From Siphonodentalium dalli (Eukaryota > Mollusca > Scaphopoda > Gadilida > Siphonodentaliidae): 64,000 nucleotides of DNA. The stretch lies in contig CP136061.1 in the NCBI GenBank assembly GCA_032622095.1, positions 23,624,991 to 23,688,990 of the forward strand. The letters are read 5' to 3'. Both the position numbers and the translations under genes were made by a program. This document shows, piece by piece, positions 11,608 to 26,800 of the stretch. The stretch's first letter is position 1, and each line of letters begins with the position of its first letter. Below the pieces are notes generated by a model. It was given only the letters and a program-made list of their open reading frames with translations, did not search any database and had not been told where the DNA came from.

Positions 11608-13592
11608 GCGAAGGATTTATGGCTCTAACCCCGAGATTCATGACTACAACTCAGGGATTTATGACTTTTTCGAAGGATTTATGGTTCTAACCCAGAGATT
11701 CACGAATAGAACTCAGGGAGTTATGACTTTTTCGAAGGATTTATGGTTCTAACCCAGAGATTCATGAATAGAACTCAGGGATTTATGACTTTTTCGAAGG
11801 ATTTATGGTTCTAACCCAGAGATTCATGAATAGAACTCAGGGATTTATGACTTTTTCGAAGGATTTATGGCTTTAACCCCGAGATTCATGACTACAACTC
11901 AGGGATTTATGACTTTTTCGAAGGATTTATGGCTCTAACACCGAGATTCATGACTACAACTCAGGGATTTATGACTTTTTCGAAGGATTTATGGCTCTAA
12001 CCCCGAGATTCATGACTACAACTCAGGGATTTATGACTTTTTCGAAGGATTTGTGGCTCTAACCCAGAGATTCATGATTACAACTCAGGGATTTATGACT
12101 TTTTCGAAGGATTTATGGTTCTAACCCAGAGAATCATGAATAGAACTCAGGGATTTATGACTTTTTCGAAGGATTTATGGCTCTAACCCCGAGATTCATG
12201 ACTACAACTCGGGGATTTATGACTTTTTCGAAGGATTTGTGGCTCTAATCCAGAGATTCATGAATACAACGCAGGGATTTATGACTTTTTCGAAGGATTT
12301 ATGGTTCTAACCCAGAGATTCATGATTACAACTCAGGGATTTATGACTGTTTTGAGGGATTTGTGGCTCTAACCCGGAGATTCATGAATACAACGCAGGG
12401 ATTTATGACTTTTTCGAAGGATTTGTGGCTCTAACCCCGAGATTCATGACTACAACTCAGAGAGTTATGACTTTTTCGAAGGATTTATGGCTCTTACCGA
12501 GAGATTCATGATTACAACTCAGGGATTTGTGACTTTTTCGAAGGATTTGTGGCTCTAACCCAGAGATTCAAGAATACATCGCAGGGATTTATGACTTTTT
12601 CGAAGGATTTGTGGCTCTATCGCAGAGATTCATGAATACAACTCAGGGATTCATGACTTTTTCGAAGGATTTATGTCTCTAACCCCGAGATTCATGACTA
12701 CAATTCAGGGATTTATGACTTTTTCGAAGGATTTATGGCTCTAACCCCGAGATTCATGACTACAACTCAGGGAGTTATGACTTTTTCGACGGATTTATGG
12801 TTCTAACCCAGAGATTCATGAATAGAACTCAGGGATTTATGACTTTTTCGAAGGATTTATGGTTCTAACCCAGAGATTCATGAATAGAACTCAGGGATTT
12901 ATGACTTTTTTGAAGGATTTATGGTTCTAACCCAGAGATTCATGAATAGAACGCAGGGATTTATGACTTTTTCGAAGGATTTATGGTTCTAACCCAGAGA
13001 TTCATGAATACAACTCAGGGATTTATGACTTTTTCGAAGGATTTATGGTTCTAACCCAGAGATTCATGATTACAACTCAGGGATTTATGACTTTTTTGAA
13101 GGATTTATATCTCTAACCCGGAGATTCATGAATACAATTCTGGGATTTGTGACTTTTTCGATGGAAGTATGGCTTTAACCCCGAGATTTATGACTACAAC
13201 TCTGGGATTTATGACTTTTTCGAAGGATTTATGGTTCTAACCCAGAGATTCATGACTACAACTAAGGGATTTATGACTTTTTCGAAGGATTTGTGGCTCT
13301 AACCCAGAGATTCATGAATACAACGCAGGGATTTATGACTTTTTCGAAGGATTTATGGCTCTTACCCAGAGATTCATGATTACAACTCAGGGATTTGTGA
13401 CTTTTTCGAAGGATTTGTGGCTCTAACCCAGAGATTCATGAATACAACGCAGGGATTTATGACTTTTTCGAGGGATTTGTGGCTCTATCGCAGAGATTCA
13501 TGAATACAACTCTGGGATTCATGACTTTTTCGAAGGATTTATGGCTCTAACCCCGAGATTCATGACTACAACTCAGGGATTTATGACTTTTT
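11608..13592. repeat. Higher-order repeat unit, 32 monomers (1,985 bp)
   Basis: It has the same length as the 7018 unit. Private features include GGATTTATATCTCTAACCCG near 13105, CTTACCGAGAG near 12494, ACATCGCAG near 12577 and CGATGGAAGTATGG near 13160. The first three recur in the unit starting at 15578, which shows a common source two units apart. Confidence 0.85.
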
Positions 13593-15577
13593 GCGAAGGA
13601 TTTATGGCTCTAACCCCGAGATTCATGACTACAACTCAGGGATTTATGACTTTTTCGAAGGATTTATGGTTCCAACCCAGAGATTCACGAATAGAACTCA
13701 GGGAGTTATGACTTTTTCGAAGGATTTATGGTTCTAACCCAGAGATTCATGAATAGAACACAGGGATTTATGACTTTTTCGAAGGATTTATGGTTCTAAC
13801 CCAGAGATTCATGAATAGAACTCAGGGATTTATGACTTTTTCGAAGGATTTATGGCTTTAACCCCGAGATTCATGACTACAACTCAGGGATTTATGACTT
13901 TTTCGAAGGATTTATGGCTCTAACACCGAGATTCATGACTACAACTCAGGGATTTATGACTTTTTCGAAGGATTTATGGCTCTAACCCCGAGATTCATGA
14001 CTACAACTCAGGGATTTATGACTTTTTCGAAGGATTTGTGGCTCTAACCCAGAGATTCATGATTACAACTCAGGGATTTATGACTTTTTCGAAGGATTTA
14101 TGGTTCTAACCCAGAGAATCATGAATAGAACTCAGGGATTTATGACTTTTTCGAAGGATTTATGGCTCTAACCCCGAGATTCATGACTACAACTCGGGGA
14201 TTTATGACTTTTTCGAAGGATTTGTGGCTCTAATCCAGAGATTCATGAATACAACGCAGGGATTTATGACTTTTTCGAAGGATTTATGGTTCTAACCCAG
14301 AGATTCATGATTACAACTCAGGGATATATGACTGTTTTGAAGGATTTATGGCTCTAACCCGGAGATTCATGAATACAACGCAGGGATTTATGACTTTTTC
14401 GAAGGATTTGTGGCTCTAACCCCGAGATTCATGACTACAACTCAGAGAGTTATGACTTTTTCGAAGGATTTATGGCTCTTACCCAGAGATTCATGATTAC
14501 AACTCAGGGATTTGTGACTTTTTCGAAGGATTTGTGGCTCTAACCCAGAGATTCAAGAATACAACGCAGGGATTTATGACTTTTTCGAAGGATTTGTGGC
14601 TCAATCGCAGAGATTCATGAATACAACTCAGGGATTCATGACTTTTTCGAAGGATTTATGTCTCTAACCCCGAGATTCATGACTACAACTCAGGGATTTA
14701 TGACTTTTTCGAAGGATTTATGGCTCTAACCCCGAGATTCATGACTACAACTCAGGGAGTTATGACTTTTTCGAAGGATTTATGGTTCTAACCCAGAGAT
14801 TCATGAATAGAACTCAGGGATTTATGACTTTTTCGAAGGATTTATGGTTCTAACCCAGAGATTCATGAATAGAACTCAGGGATTTATGACTTTTTTGAAG
14901 GATTTATGGTTCTAACCCAGAGATTCATGAATAGAACTCAGGGATTTATGACTTTTACGAAGGATTTATGGTTCTAACCCAGAGATTCATGAATACAACT
15001 CAGGGATTTATGACTTTTTCGAAGGATTTATGGTTCTAACCCAGAGATTCATGATTACAACTCAGGGATTTATGACTTTTTTGAAGGATTTATGGCTCTA
15101 ACCCGGAGATTCATGAATACAATTCTGGGATTTGTGACTTTTTCGATGGATTTATGGCTTTAACCCCGAGATTTATGACTACAACTCTGGGATTTATGAC
15201 TTTTTCGAAGGATTTATGGTTCTAACCCAGAGATTCATGACTACAACTCAGGGATTTATGACTTTTTCGAAGGATTTGTGGCTCTAACCCAGAGATTCAT
15301 GAATACAACGCAGGGATTTATGACTTTTTCGAAGGATTTATGGCTCTTACCCAGAGATTCATGATTACAACTCAGGGATTTGTGACTTTTTCGAAGGATT
15401 TGTGGCTCTAACCCAGAGATTCATGAATACAACGCAGGGATTTATGACTTTTTCGAAGGATTTGTGGCTCTATCGCGGAGATTCATGAATACAACTCTGG
15501 GATTCATGACTTTTTCGAAGGATTTATGGCTCTAACCCCGAGATTCATGACTACAACTCAGGGATTTATGACTTTTT
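13593..15577. repeat. Higher-order repeat unit, 32 monomers (1,985 bp)
   Basis: It has the full 32-monomer length, but its variants (CTTACCCAGAG, CAATCGCAG, GACTTTTACGAAGG) follow the 9003 unit rather than the 11608 unit. The two unit subtypes therefore alternate, as expected if dimers of the 2-kb unit were amplified. The 8,444-bp block begins near its right end (about 15372). Confidence 0.85.
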
Positions 15578-18500
15578 GCGAAGGATTTATGGCTCTAACC
15601 CCGAGATTCATGACTACAACTCAGGGATTTATGACTTTTTCGAAGGATTTATGGTTCTAACCCAGAGATTCACGAATAGAACTCAGGGAGTTATGACTTT
15701 TTCGAAGGATTTATGGTTCTAACCCAGAGATTCATGAATAGAACTCAGGGATTTATGACTTTTTCGAAGGATTTATGGTTCTAACCCAGAGATTCATGAA
15801 TAGAACTCAGGGATTTATGACTTTTTCGAAGGATTTATGGCTTTAACCCCGAGATTCATGACTACAACTCAGGGATTTATGACTTTTTCGAAGGATTTAT
15901 GGCTCTAACACCGAGATTCATGACTACAACTCAGGGATTTATGACTTTTTCGAAGGATTTATGGCTCTAACCCCGAGATTCATGACTACAACTCAGGGAT
16001 TTATGACTTTTTCGAAGGATTTGTGGCTCTAACCCAGAGATTCATGATTACAACTCAGGGATTTATGACTTTTTCGAAGGATTTATGGTTCTAACCCAGA
16101 GAATCATGAATAGAACTCAGGGATTTATGACTTTTTCGAAGGATTTATGGCTCTAACCCCGAGATTCATGACTACAACTCGGGGATTTATGACTTTTTCG
16201 AAGGATTTGTGGCTCTAATCCAGAGATTCATGAATACAACGCAGGGATTTATGACTTTTTCGAAGGATTTATGGTTCTAACCCAGAGATTCATGATTACA
16301 ACTCAGGGATTTATGACTGTTTTGAAGGATTTGTGGCTCTAACCCGGAGATTCATGAATACAACGCAGGGATTTATGACTTTTTCGAAGGATTTGTGGCT
16401 CTAACCCCGAGATTCATGACTACAACTCAGAGAGTTATGACTTTTTCGAAGGATTTATGGCTCTTACCGAGAGATTCATGATTACAACTCAGGCATTTGT
16501 GACTTTTTCGAAGGATTTGTGGCTCTAACCCAGAGATTCAAGAATACATCGCAGGGATTTATGACTTTTTCGAAGGATTTGTGGCTCTATCGCAGAGATT
16601 CATGAATACAACTCAGGGATTCATGACTTTTTCGAAGGATTTATGTCTCTAACCCCGAGATTCATGACTACAATTCAGGGATTTATGACTTTTTCGAAGG
16701 ATTTATGGCTCTAACCCCGAGATTCATGACTACAACTCAGGGAGTTATGACTTTTTCGACGGATTTATGGTTCTAACCCAGAGATTCATGAATAGAACTC
16801 AGGGATTTATGACTTTTTCGAAGGATTTATGGTTCTAACCCAGAGATTCATGAATAGAACTCAGGGATTTATGACTTTTTTGAAGGATTTATGGTTCTAA
16901 CCCAGAGATTCATGAATAGAACGCAGGGATTTATGACTTTTTCGAAGGATTTATGGTTCTAACCCAGAGATTCATGAATACAACTCAGGGATTTATGACT
17001 TTTTCGAAGGATTTATGGTTCTAACCCAGAGATTCATGATTACAACTCAGGGATTTATGACTTTTTTGAAGGATTTATATCTCTAACCCGGAGATTCATG
17101 AATACAATTCTGGGATTTGTGACTTTTTCGATGGATTTATGGCTTTAACCCCGAGATTTATGACTACAACTCTGGGATTTATGACTTTTTCGAAGGATTT
17201 ATGGTTCTAACCCAGAGATTCATGACTACAACTAAGGGATTTATGACTTTTTCGAAGGATTTGTGGCTCTTACCCAGAGATTCATGATTACAACTCAGGG
17301 ATTTGTGACTTTTTCGAAGGATTTGTGGCTCTAACCCAGAGATTCATGAATACAACGCAGGGATTTATGACTTTTTCGAGGGATTTGTGGCTCTATCGCA
17401 GAGATTCATGAATACAACTCTGGGATTCATGACTTTTTCGAAGGATTTATGGCTCTAACCCCGAGATTCATGACTACAACTCAGGGATTTATGACTTTTT
17501 GCGAAGGATTTATGGCTCTAACCCCGAGATTCATGACTACAACTCAGGGATTTATGACTTTTTCGAAGGATTTATGGTTCTAACCCAGAGATTCACGAAT
17601 AGAACTCAGGGAGTTATGACTTTTTCGAAGGATTTATGGTTCTAACCCAGAGATTCATGAATAGAACTCAGGGATTTATGACTTTTTCGAAGGATTTATG
17701 GTTCTAACCCAGAGATTCATGAATAGAACTCAGGGATTTATGACTTTTTCGAAGGATTTATGGCTTTAACCCCGAGATTCATGACTACAACTCAGGGATT
17801 TATGACTTTTTCGAAGGATTTATGGCTCTAACACCGAGATTCATGACTACAACTCAGGGATTTATGACTTTTTCGAAGGATTTATGGCTCTAACCCCGAG
17901 ATTCATGACTACAACTCAGGGATTTATGACTTTTTCGAAGGATTTGTGGCTCTAACCCAGAGATTCATGATTACAACTCAGGGATTTATGACTTTTTCGA
18001 AGGATTTATGGTTCTAACCCAGAGAATCATGAATAGAACTCAGGGATTTATGACTTTTTCGAAGGATTTATGGCTCTAACCCCGAGATTCATGACTACAA
18101 CTCGGGGATTTATGACTTTTTCGAAGGATTTGTGGCTCTAATCCAGAGATTCATGAATACAACGCAGGGATTTATGACTTTTTCGAAGGATTTATGGTTC
18201 TAACCCAGAGATTCATGATTACAACTCAGGGATTTATGACTGTTTTGAAGGATTTGTGGCTCTAACCCGGAGATTCATGAATACAACGCAGGGATTTATG
18301 ACTTTTTCGAAGGATTTGTGGCTCTAACCCCGAGATTCATGACTACAACTCAGAGAGTTATGACTTTTTCGAAGGATTTATGGCTCTTACCCAGAGATTC
18401 ATGATTACAACTCAGGGATTTGTGACTTTTTCGAAGGATTTATGGCTCTAACCCAGAGATTCAAGAATACAACGCAGGGATTTATGACTTTTTCGAAGTA

Positions 18501-21500
18501 TTTGTGGCTCTATCGCAGAGATTCATGAATACAACTCAGGGATTCATGACTTTTTCGAAGGATTTATGTCTCTAACCCCGAGATTCATGACTACAACTCA
18601 GGGATTTATGACTTTTTCGAAGGATTTATGGCTCTAACCCCGAGATTCATGACTACAACTCAGGGAGTTATGACTTTTTCGAAGGATTTATGGTTCTAAC
18701 CCAGAGATTCATGAATAGAACTCAGGGATTTATGACTTTTTCGAAGGATTTATGGTTCTAACCCAGAGATTCATGAATAGAACTCAGGGATTTATGACTT
18801 TTTCGAAGGATTTATGGTTCTAACCCAGAGATTCATGAATAGAACTCAGGGATTTATGACTTTTTCGAAGGATTTATGGTTCTAACCCAGAGATTCATCA
18901 ATACAACTCAGGGATTTATGACTTTTTCGAAGGATTTATGGTTCTAACCCAGAGATTCATGATTACAACTCAGGGATTTATGACTTTATCGAAGGATTTA
19001 TGGCTCTAACCCAGAGATTCGTGATTACAACTCAGGGATTTATGACTTTTTTGAAGGATTTATGGCTCTAACCCGGAGATTCATGAATACAATTCTGGGA
19101 TTTGTGACTTTTTCGATGGATTTATGGCTCTAACCCCGAGATTCATGACTACAACTCAGGGATTTATGACTTTTTCGAAGGATTTGTGGTTCTTACCCAG
19201 TGATTCATGAATACAACTCAGATATTTATGACTTTTTCAAAGGATTTATGGTTCTAACCCAGAGATTCATGAATACAACTCAGGGATTTATGACTTTTTC
19301 AAAGGATTTATGGTTCTAACCCAGAGATTCATGAATACAACTCAGGAATTTATAACTTTTTCGAAGGATTTATGGCTCTAACCCAGAGATTCTTGACTAC
19401 AACTCAGGGATTTGTGACTTTTTCGAAGGATTTGTGGCTCTAACCCAGAGATTCATGAATACAACGCAGGGATTTATGACTTTTTCGAAGGATTTGTGGC
19501 TCTATCGCAGAGATTCATGAATACAACTCTGGGATTCATGACTTTTTCGAAGGATTTATGGCTCTAACCCAGAGATTCATGACTACAACTCAGGGATTTA
19601 TGACTTTTTGCGAAGGATTTATGGCTCTAACCCCGAGATTCATGACTACAACTCAGGGATTTATGACTTTTTCGAAGGATTTATGGTTCTAACCCAGAGA
19701 TTCACGAATAGAACTCAGGGAGTTATGACTTTTTCGAAGGATTTATGGTTCTAACCCAGAGATTCATGAATAGAACTCAGGGATTTATGACTTTTTCGAA
19801 GGATTTATGGTTCTAACCCAGAGATTCATGAATAGAACTCAGGGATTTATGACTTTTTCGAAGGATTTATGGCTTTAACCCCGAGATTCATGACTACAAC
19901 TCAGGGATTTATGACTTTTTCGAAGGATTTATGGCTCTAACACCGAGATTCATGACTACAACTCAGGGATTTATGACTTTTTCGAAGGATTTATGGCTCT
20001 AACCCCGAGATTCATGACTACAACTCAGGGATTTATGACTTTTTCGAAGGATTTGTGGCTCTAACCCAGAGATTCATGATTACAACTCAGGGATTTATGA
20101 CTTTTTCGAAGGATTTATGGTTCTAACCCAGAGAATCATGAATAGAACTCAGGGATTTATGACTTTTTCGAAGGATTTATGGCTCTAACCCCGAGATTCA
20201 TGACTACAACTCGGGGATTTATGACTTTTTCGAAGGATTTGTGGCTCTAATCCAGAGATTCATGAATACAACGCAGGGATTTATGACTTTTTCGAAGGAT
20301 TTATGGTTCTAACCCAGAGATTCATGATTACAACTCAGGGATTTATGACTGTTTTGAAGGATTTATGGCTCTAACCCGGAGATTCATGAATACAACGCAG
20401 GGATTTATGACTTTTTCGAAGGATTTGTGGCTCTAACCCCGAGATTCATGACTACAACTCAGGGAGTTATGACTTTTTCGAAGGATTTGTGGCTCTAACC
20501 CAGAGATTCAAGAATACAACGCAGGGATTTATGACTTTTTCGAAGGATTTGTGGCTCTATCGCAGAGATTCATGAATACAACTCAGAGATTCATGACTTT
20601 TTCGAAGGATTTATGTCTCTAACCCCGAGATTCATGACTACAACTCAGGGATTTATGACTTTTTCGAAGGATTTATGGCTCTAACCCCGAGATTCATGAC
20701 TACAACTCAGGGAGTTATGACTTTTTCGAAGGATTTATGGTTCTAACCCAGAGATTCATGAATAGAACTCAGGGATTTATGACTTTTTCGAAGGATTTAT
20801 GGTTCTAACCCAGAGATTCATGAATAGAACTCAGGGATTTATGACTTTTTCGAAGGATTTATGGTTCTAACCCAGAGATTCATGAATAGAACTCAGGGAT
20901 TTATGACTTTTTCGAAGGATTTATGGTTCTAACCCAGAGATTCATGAATACAACTCAGGGATTTATGACTTTTTCGAAGGATTTATGGTTCTAACCCAGA
21001 GATTCATTATTACAACTCAGGGATTTATGACTTTATCGAAGGATTTATGGCTCTAACCCAGAGATTCGTGATTACAACTCAGGGATTTATGACTTTTTTG
21101 AAGGATTTATGGCTCTAACCCGGAGATTCATGAATACAATTCTGGGATTTGTGACTTTTTCGATGGATTTATGGCTCTAACCCCGAGATTCATGACTACA
21201 AATCAGGGATTTATGACTTTTTCGAAGGATTTGTGGTTCTTACCCAGTGATTCATGAATACAACTCAGGGATTTATGACTTTTTCAAAGGATTTATGGTT
21301 CTAACCCAGAGATTCATGAATACAACTCAGGGATTTATGACTTTTTGCGAAGGATTTATGGCTCTAACCCCGAGATTCATGACTACAACTCAGGAATTTA
21401 TGACTTTTTCGAAGGATTTATGGTTCTAACCCAGAGATTCACGAATAGAACTCAGGGAGTTATGACTTTTTCGAAGGATTTATGGTTCTAACCCAGAGAT

Positions 21501-23815
21501 TCATGAATAGAACTCAGGGATTTATGACTTTTTCGAAGGATTTATGGTTCTAACCCAGAGATTCATGAATAGAACTCAGGGATTTATGACTTTTTCGAAG
21601 GATTTATGGCTTTAACCCCGAGATTCATGACTACAACTCAGGGATTTATGACTTTTTCGAAGGATTTATGGCTCTAACACCGAGATTCATGACTACAACT
21701 CAGGGATTTATGACTTTTTCGAAGGATTTATGGCTCTAACCCCGAGATTCATGACTACAACTCAGGGATTTATGACTTATTCGAAGGATTTGTGGCTCTA
21801 ACCCAGAGATTCATGATTACAACTCAGGGATTTATGACTTTTTCGAAGGATTTATGGTTCTAACCCAGAGAATCATGAATAGAACTCAGGGATTTATGAC
21901 TTTTTCGAAGGATTTATGGCTCTAACCCCGAGATTCATGACTACAACTCGGGGATTTATGACTTTTTCGAAGGATTTGTGGCTCTAATCCAGAGATTCAT
22001 GAATACAACGCAGGGATTTATCACTTTTTCGAAGGATTTATGGTTCTAACCCAGAGATTCATGATTACAACTCAGGGATTTATGACTGTTTTGAAGGATT
22101 TGTGGCTCTAACCCAGAGATTCAAGAATACAACGCAGGGATTTATGACTTGTTCGAAGGATTTGTGGCTCTATCGCAGAGATTCATGAATACAACTCAGA
22201 GATTCATGACTTTTTCGAAGGATTTATGTCTCTAACCCCGAGATTCATGACTACAACTCAGGGATTTATGACTTTTTCGAATGATTTATGGCTCTAACCC
22301 CGAGATTCATGACTACAACTCAGGGAGTTATGACTTTTTCGAAGGATTTATGGTTCTAACCCAGAGATTCATGAATAGAACTCAGGGATTTATGACTTTT
22401 TCGAAGGATTTATGGTTCTAACCCAGAGATTCATGAATAGAACTCAGGGATTTATGACTTTTTCGAAGGATTTATGGTTCTAACCCAGAGATTCATGAAT
22501 AGAACTCAGGGATTTATGACTTTTTCGAAGGATTTATGGTTCTAACCCAGAGATTCATGAATACAACTCAGGGATTTATGACTATTTCGAAGGATTTATG
22601 GTTCTAACCCAGAGATTCATGATTACAACTCAGGGATTTATGACTTTATCGAAGGATTTATGGCTCTAACCCAGAGATTCGTGATTACAACTCAGGGATT
22701 TATGACTTTTTTGAAGGATTTATGGCTCTAACCCGGAGATTCATGAATACAATTCTGGGATTTGTGACTTTTTCGATGGATTTATGGCTCTAACCCCGAG
22801 ATTCATGACTACAAATCAGGGATTTATGACTTTTTCGAAGGATTTGTGGTTCTTACCCAGTGATTCATGAATACAACTCAGGGATTTATGACTTTTTCAA
22901 AGGATTTATGGTTCTAACCCAGAGATTCATGAATACAACTCAGGGATTTATGACTTTTTCAAAGGATTTATGGTTCTAACCCAGAGATTCATGAATACAA
23001 CTCAGGAATTTATGACTTTTTCGAAGGATTTATGGCTCTAACCCAGAGATTCTTGACTACAACTCAGGGATTTATGACTTTTTCGAAGGATTATGGCTCT
23101 AACCCCGAGATTCATGACTACAAGCCAGGGATTTATGACTTTTTCGAAGGATTTATGGCTCTAACCCAGAGATTCATGAATACAACGCAGGGATTTATGA
23201 CTTTTTCGAAGGATTTATGGCTCTAACCCAGAGATTCATGATTACAACTCAGGGATTTATGACTTTATCGAAGGATTTTATATTAATATGGCTCTAACCC
23301 AGAGATTCATGACTACAACTCAGGGATTTATGACTTTTTCGAAGGATTTATGGCTCTAACCCAGAGATTCATGAATACAACGCAGGAATTTATGACTTTT
23401 TCGAAGGATTTATGGCTCTAACCCAGAGATTCATGAATACAACTCAGGGATTTATGACTTTTTCGAACGATTTTTGGCTCTAACCCAGAGATTCATGATT
23501 ACAACTCAGGGATTTATGACTTTTTCGAAGGATTTATGGTTCTAACCCAGAGATACATGAATAGAACTCAGGGATTTATGACTTTTTCGGAGGATTTATG
23601 GCTCTAACCCCGAGATTCATGACTATAACTCGGGGATTTATGACTTTTTCGAAGGATTTGTGGCTCTAATCCAGAGATTCATGAATACAACGCAGGGATT
23701 TATGACTTTTTCGAAGGATTTATGGTTCTAACCCAGAGATTCATGATTACAACTCAGGGATTTATGACTGTTTTGAAGGATTTATGGCTCTAACCCGGAG
23801 ATTCATGAATAGAAC
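15372..23815. repeat. 8,444-bp super-block, copy 1 (136 monomers)
   Basis: This is followed directly by a second copy at 23816-32259. Its marker-to-marker sub-units are 31, 34, 28 and 43 monomers (1,923, 2,109, 1,737 and 2,675 bp), repeated in the same order in copy 2. One 71-bp monomer (palindrome 23280-23289) and one 61-bp monomer (GGATTATGG, 23088-23096) lie near the right end. A private TATCGCGGAG at 15471 recurs at 23915. Differences found by eye from copy 2 are at 16494, 17644, 18103, 19571, 19814 and 23260, so identity is about 99.9%. The right breakpoint falls inside a hybrid monomer (GAATAGAAC followed by GATTTGTGAC near 23810-23830). Confidence 0.9.
23280..23289. repeat. 71-bp monomer, insertion palindrome
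   Basis: This is the first copy after a gap of nearly 17 kb without the form. It follows the GGATTATGG and ACAAGCCAG monomers, the arrangement kept in most copies to the right. Confidence 0.9.
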
Positions 23816-26800
23816 TCAGGGATTTGTGACTTTTTCGAAGGATTTGTGGCTCTAACCCAGAGATTCATGAATACAACGCAGGGATTTATGACTTTTTCGA
23901 AGGATTTGTGGCTCTATCGCGGAGATTCATGAATACAACTCTGGGATTCATGACTTTTTCGAAGGATTTATGGCTCTAACCCCGAGATTCATGACTACAA
24001 CTCAGGGATTTATGACTTTTTGCGAAGGATTTATGGCTCTAACCCCGAGATTCATGACTACAACTCAGGGATTTATGACTTTTTCGAAGGATTTATGGTT
24101 CTAACCCAGAGATTCACGAATAGAACTCAGGGAGTTATGACTTTTTCGAAGGATTTATGGTTCTAACCCAGAGATTCATGAATAGAACTCAGGGATTTAT
24201 GACTTTTTCGAAGGATTTATGGTTCTAACCCAGAGATTCATGAATAGAACTCAGGGATTTATGACTTTTTCGAAGGATTTATGGCTTTAACCCCGAGATT
24301 CATGACTACAACTCAGGGATTTATGACTTTTTCGAAGGATTTATGGCTCTAACACCGAGATTCATGACTACAACTCAGGGATTTATGACTTTTTCGAAGG
24401 ATTTATGGCTCTAACCCCGAGATTCATGACTACAACTCAGGGATTTATGACTTTTTCGAAGGATTTGTGGCTCTAACCCAGAGATTCATGATTACAACTC
24501 AGGGATTTATGACTTTTTCGAAGGATTTATGGTTCTAACCCAGAGAATCATGAATAGAACTCAGGGATTTATGACTTTTTCGAAGGATTTATGGCTCTAA
24601 CCCCGAGATTCATGACTACAACTCGGGGATTTATGACTTTTTCGAAGGATTTGTGGCTCTAATCCAGAGATTCATGAATACAACGCAGGGATTTATGACT
24701 TTTTCGAAGGATTTATGGTTCTAACCCAGAGATTCATGATTACAACTCAGGGATTTATGACTGTTTTGAAGGATTTGTGGCTCTAACCCGGAGATTCATG
24801 AATACAACGCAGGGATTTATGACTTTTTCGAAGGATTTGTGGCTCTAACCCCGAGATTCATGACTACAACTCAGAGAGTTATGACTTTTTCGAAGGATTT
24901 ATGGCTCTTACCGAGAGATTCATGATTACAACTCAGGGATTTGTGACTTTTTCGAAGGATTTGTGGCTCTAACCCAGAGATTCAAGAATACATCGCAGGG
25001 ATTTATGACTTTTTCGAAGGATTTGTGGCTCTATCGCAGAGATTCATGAATACAACTCAGGGATTCATGACTTTTTCGAAGGATTTATGTCTCTAACCCC
25101 GAGATTCATGACTACAATTCAGGGATTTATGACTTTTTCGAAGGATTTATGGCTCTAACCCCGAGATTCATGACTACAACTCAGGGAGTTATGACTTTTT
25201 CGACGGATTTATGGTTCTAACCCAGAGATTCATGAATAGAACTCAGGGATTTATGACTTTTTCGAAGGATTTATGGTTCTAACCCAGAGATTCATGAATA
25301 GAACTCAGGGATTTATGACTTTTTTGAAGGATTTATGGTTCTAACCCAGAGATTCATGAATAGAACGCAGGGATTTATGACTTTTTCGAAGGATTTATGG
25401 TTCTAACCCAGAGATTCATGAATACAACTCAGGGATTTATGACTTTTTCGAAGGATTTATGGTTCTAACCCAGAGATTCATGATTACAACTCAGGGATTT
25501 ATGACTTTTTTGAAGGATTTATATCTCTAACCCGGAGATTCATGAATACAATTCTGGGATTTGTGACTTTTTCGATGGATTTATGGCTTTAACCCCGAGA
25601 TTTATGACTACAACTCTGGGATTTATGACTTTTTCGAAGGATTTATGGTTCTAACCCAGAGATTCATGACTACAACTAAGGGATTTATGACTTTTTCGAA
25701 GGATTTGTGGCTCTTACCCAGAGATTCATGATTACAACTCAGGGATTTGTGACTTTTTCGAAGGATTTGTGGCTCTAACCCAGAGATTCATGAATACAAC
25801 GCAGGGATTTATGACTTTTTCGAGGGATTTGTGGCTCTATCGCAGAGATTCATGAATACAACTCTGGGATTCATGACTTTTTCGAAGGATTTATGGCTCT
25901 AACCCCGAGATTCATGACTACAACTCAGGGATTTATGACTTTTTGCGAAGGATTTATGGCTCTAACCCCGAGATTCATGACTACAACTCAGGGATTTATG
26001 ACTTTTTCGAAGGATTTATGGTTCTAACCCAGAGATTCACGAATAGAACTCAGGGAGTTATGACTTTTTCGAAGGATTTATGGTTCTTACCCAGAGATTC
26101 ATGAATAGAACTCAGGGATTTATGACTTTTTCGAAGGATTTATGGTTCTAACCCAGAGATTCATGAATAGAACTCAGGGATTTATGACTTTTTCGAAGGA
26201 TTTATGGCTTTAACCCCGAGATTCATGACTACAACTCAGGGATTTATGACTTTTTCGAAGGATTTATGGCTCTAACACCGAGATTCATGACTACAACTCA
26301 GGGATTTATGACTTTTTCGAAGGATTTATGGCTCTAACCCCGAGATTCATGACTACAACTCAGGGATTTATGACTTTTTCGAAGGATTTGTGGCTCTAAC
26401 CCAGAGATTCATGATTACAACTCAGGGATTTATGACTTTTTCGAAGGATTTATGGTTCTAACCCAGAGAATCATGAATAGAACTCAGGGATTTATGACTT
26501 TTTCGAAGGATTTATGGCTCTAACCCCGAGATTCATGACTACAACTTGGGGATTTATGACTTTTTCGAAGGATTTGTGGCTCTAATCCAGAGATTCATGA
26601 ATACAACGCAGGGATTTATGACTTTTTCGAAGGATTTATGGTTCTAACCCAGAGATTCATGATTACAACTCAGGGATTTATGACTGTTTTGAAGGATTTG
26701 TGGCTCTAACCCGGAGATTCATGAATACAACGCAGGGATTTATGACTTTTTCGAAGGATTTGTGGCTCTAACCCCGAGATTCATGACTACAACTCAGAGA

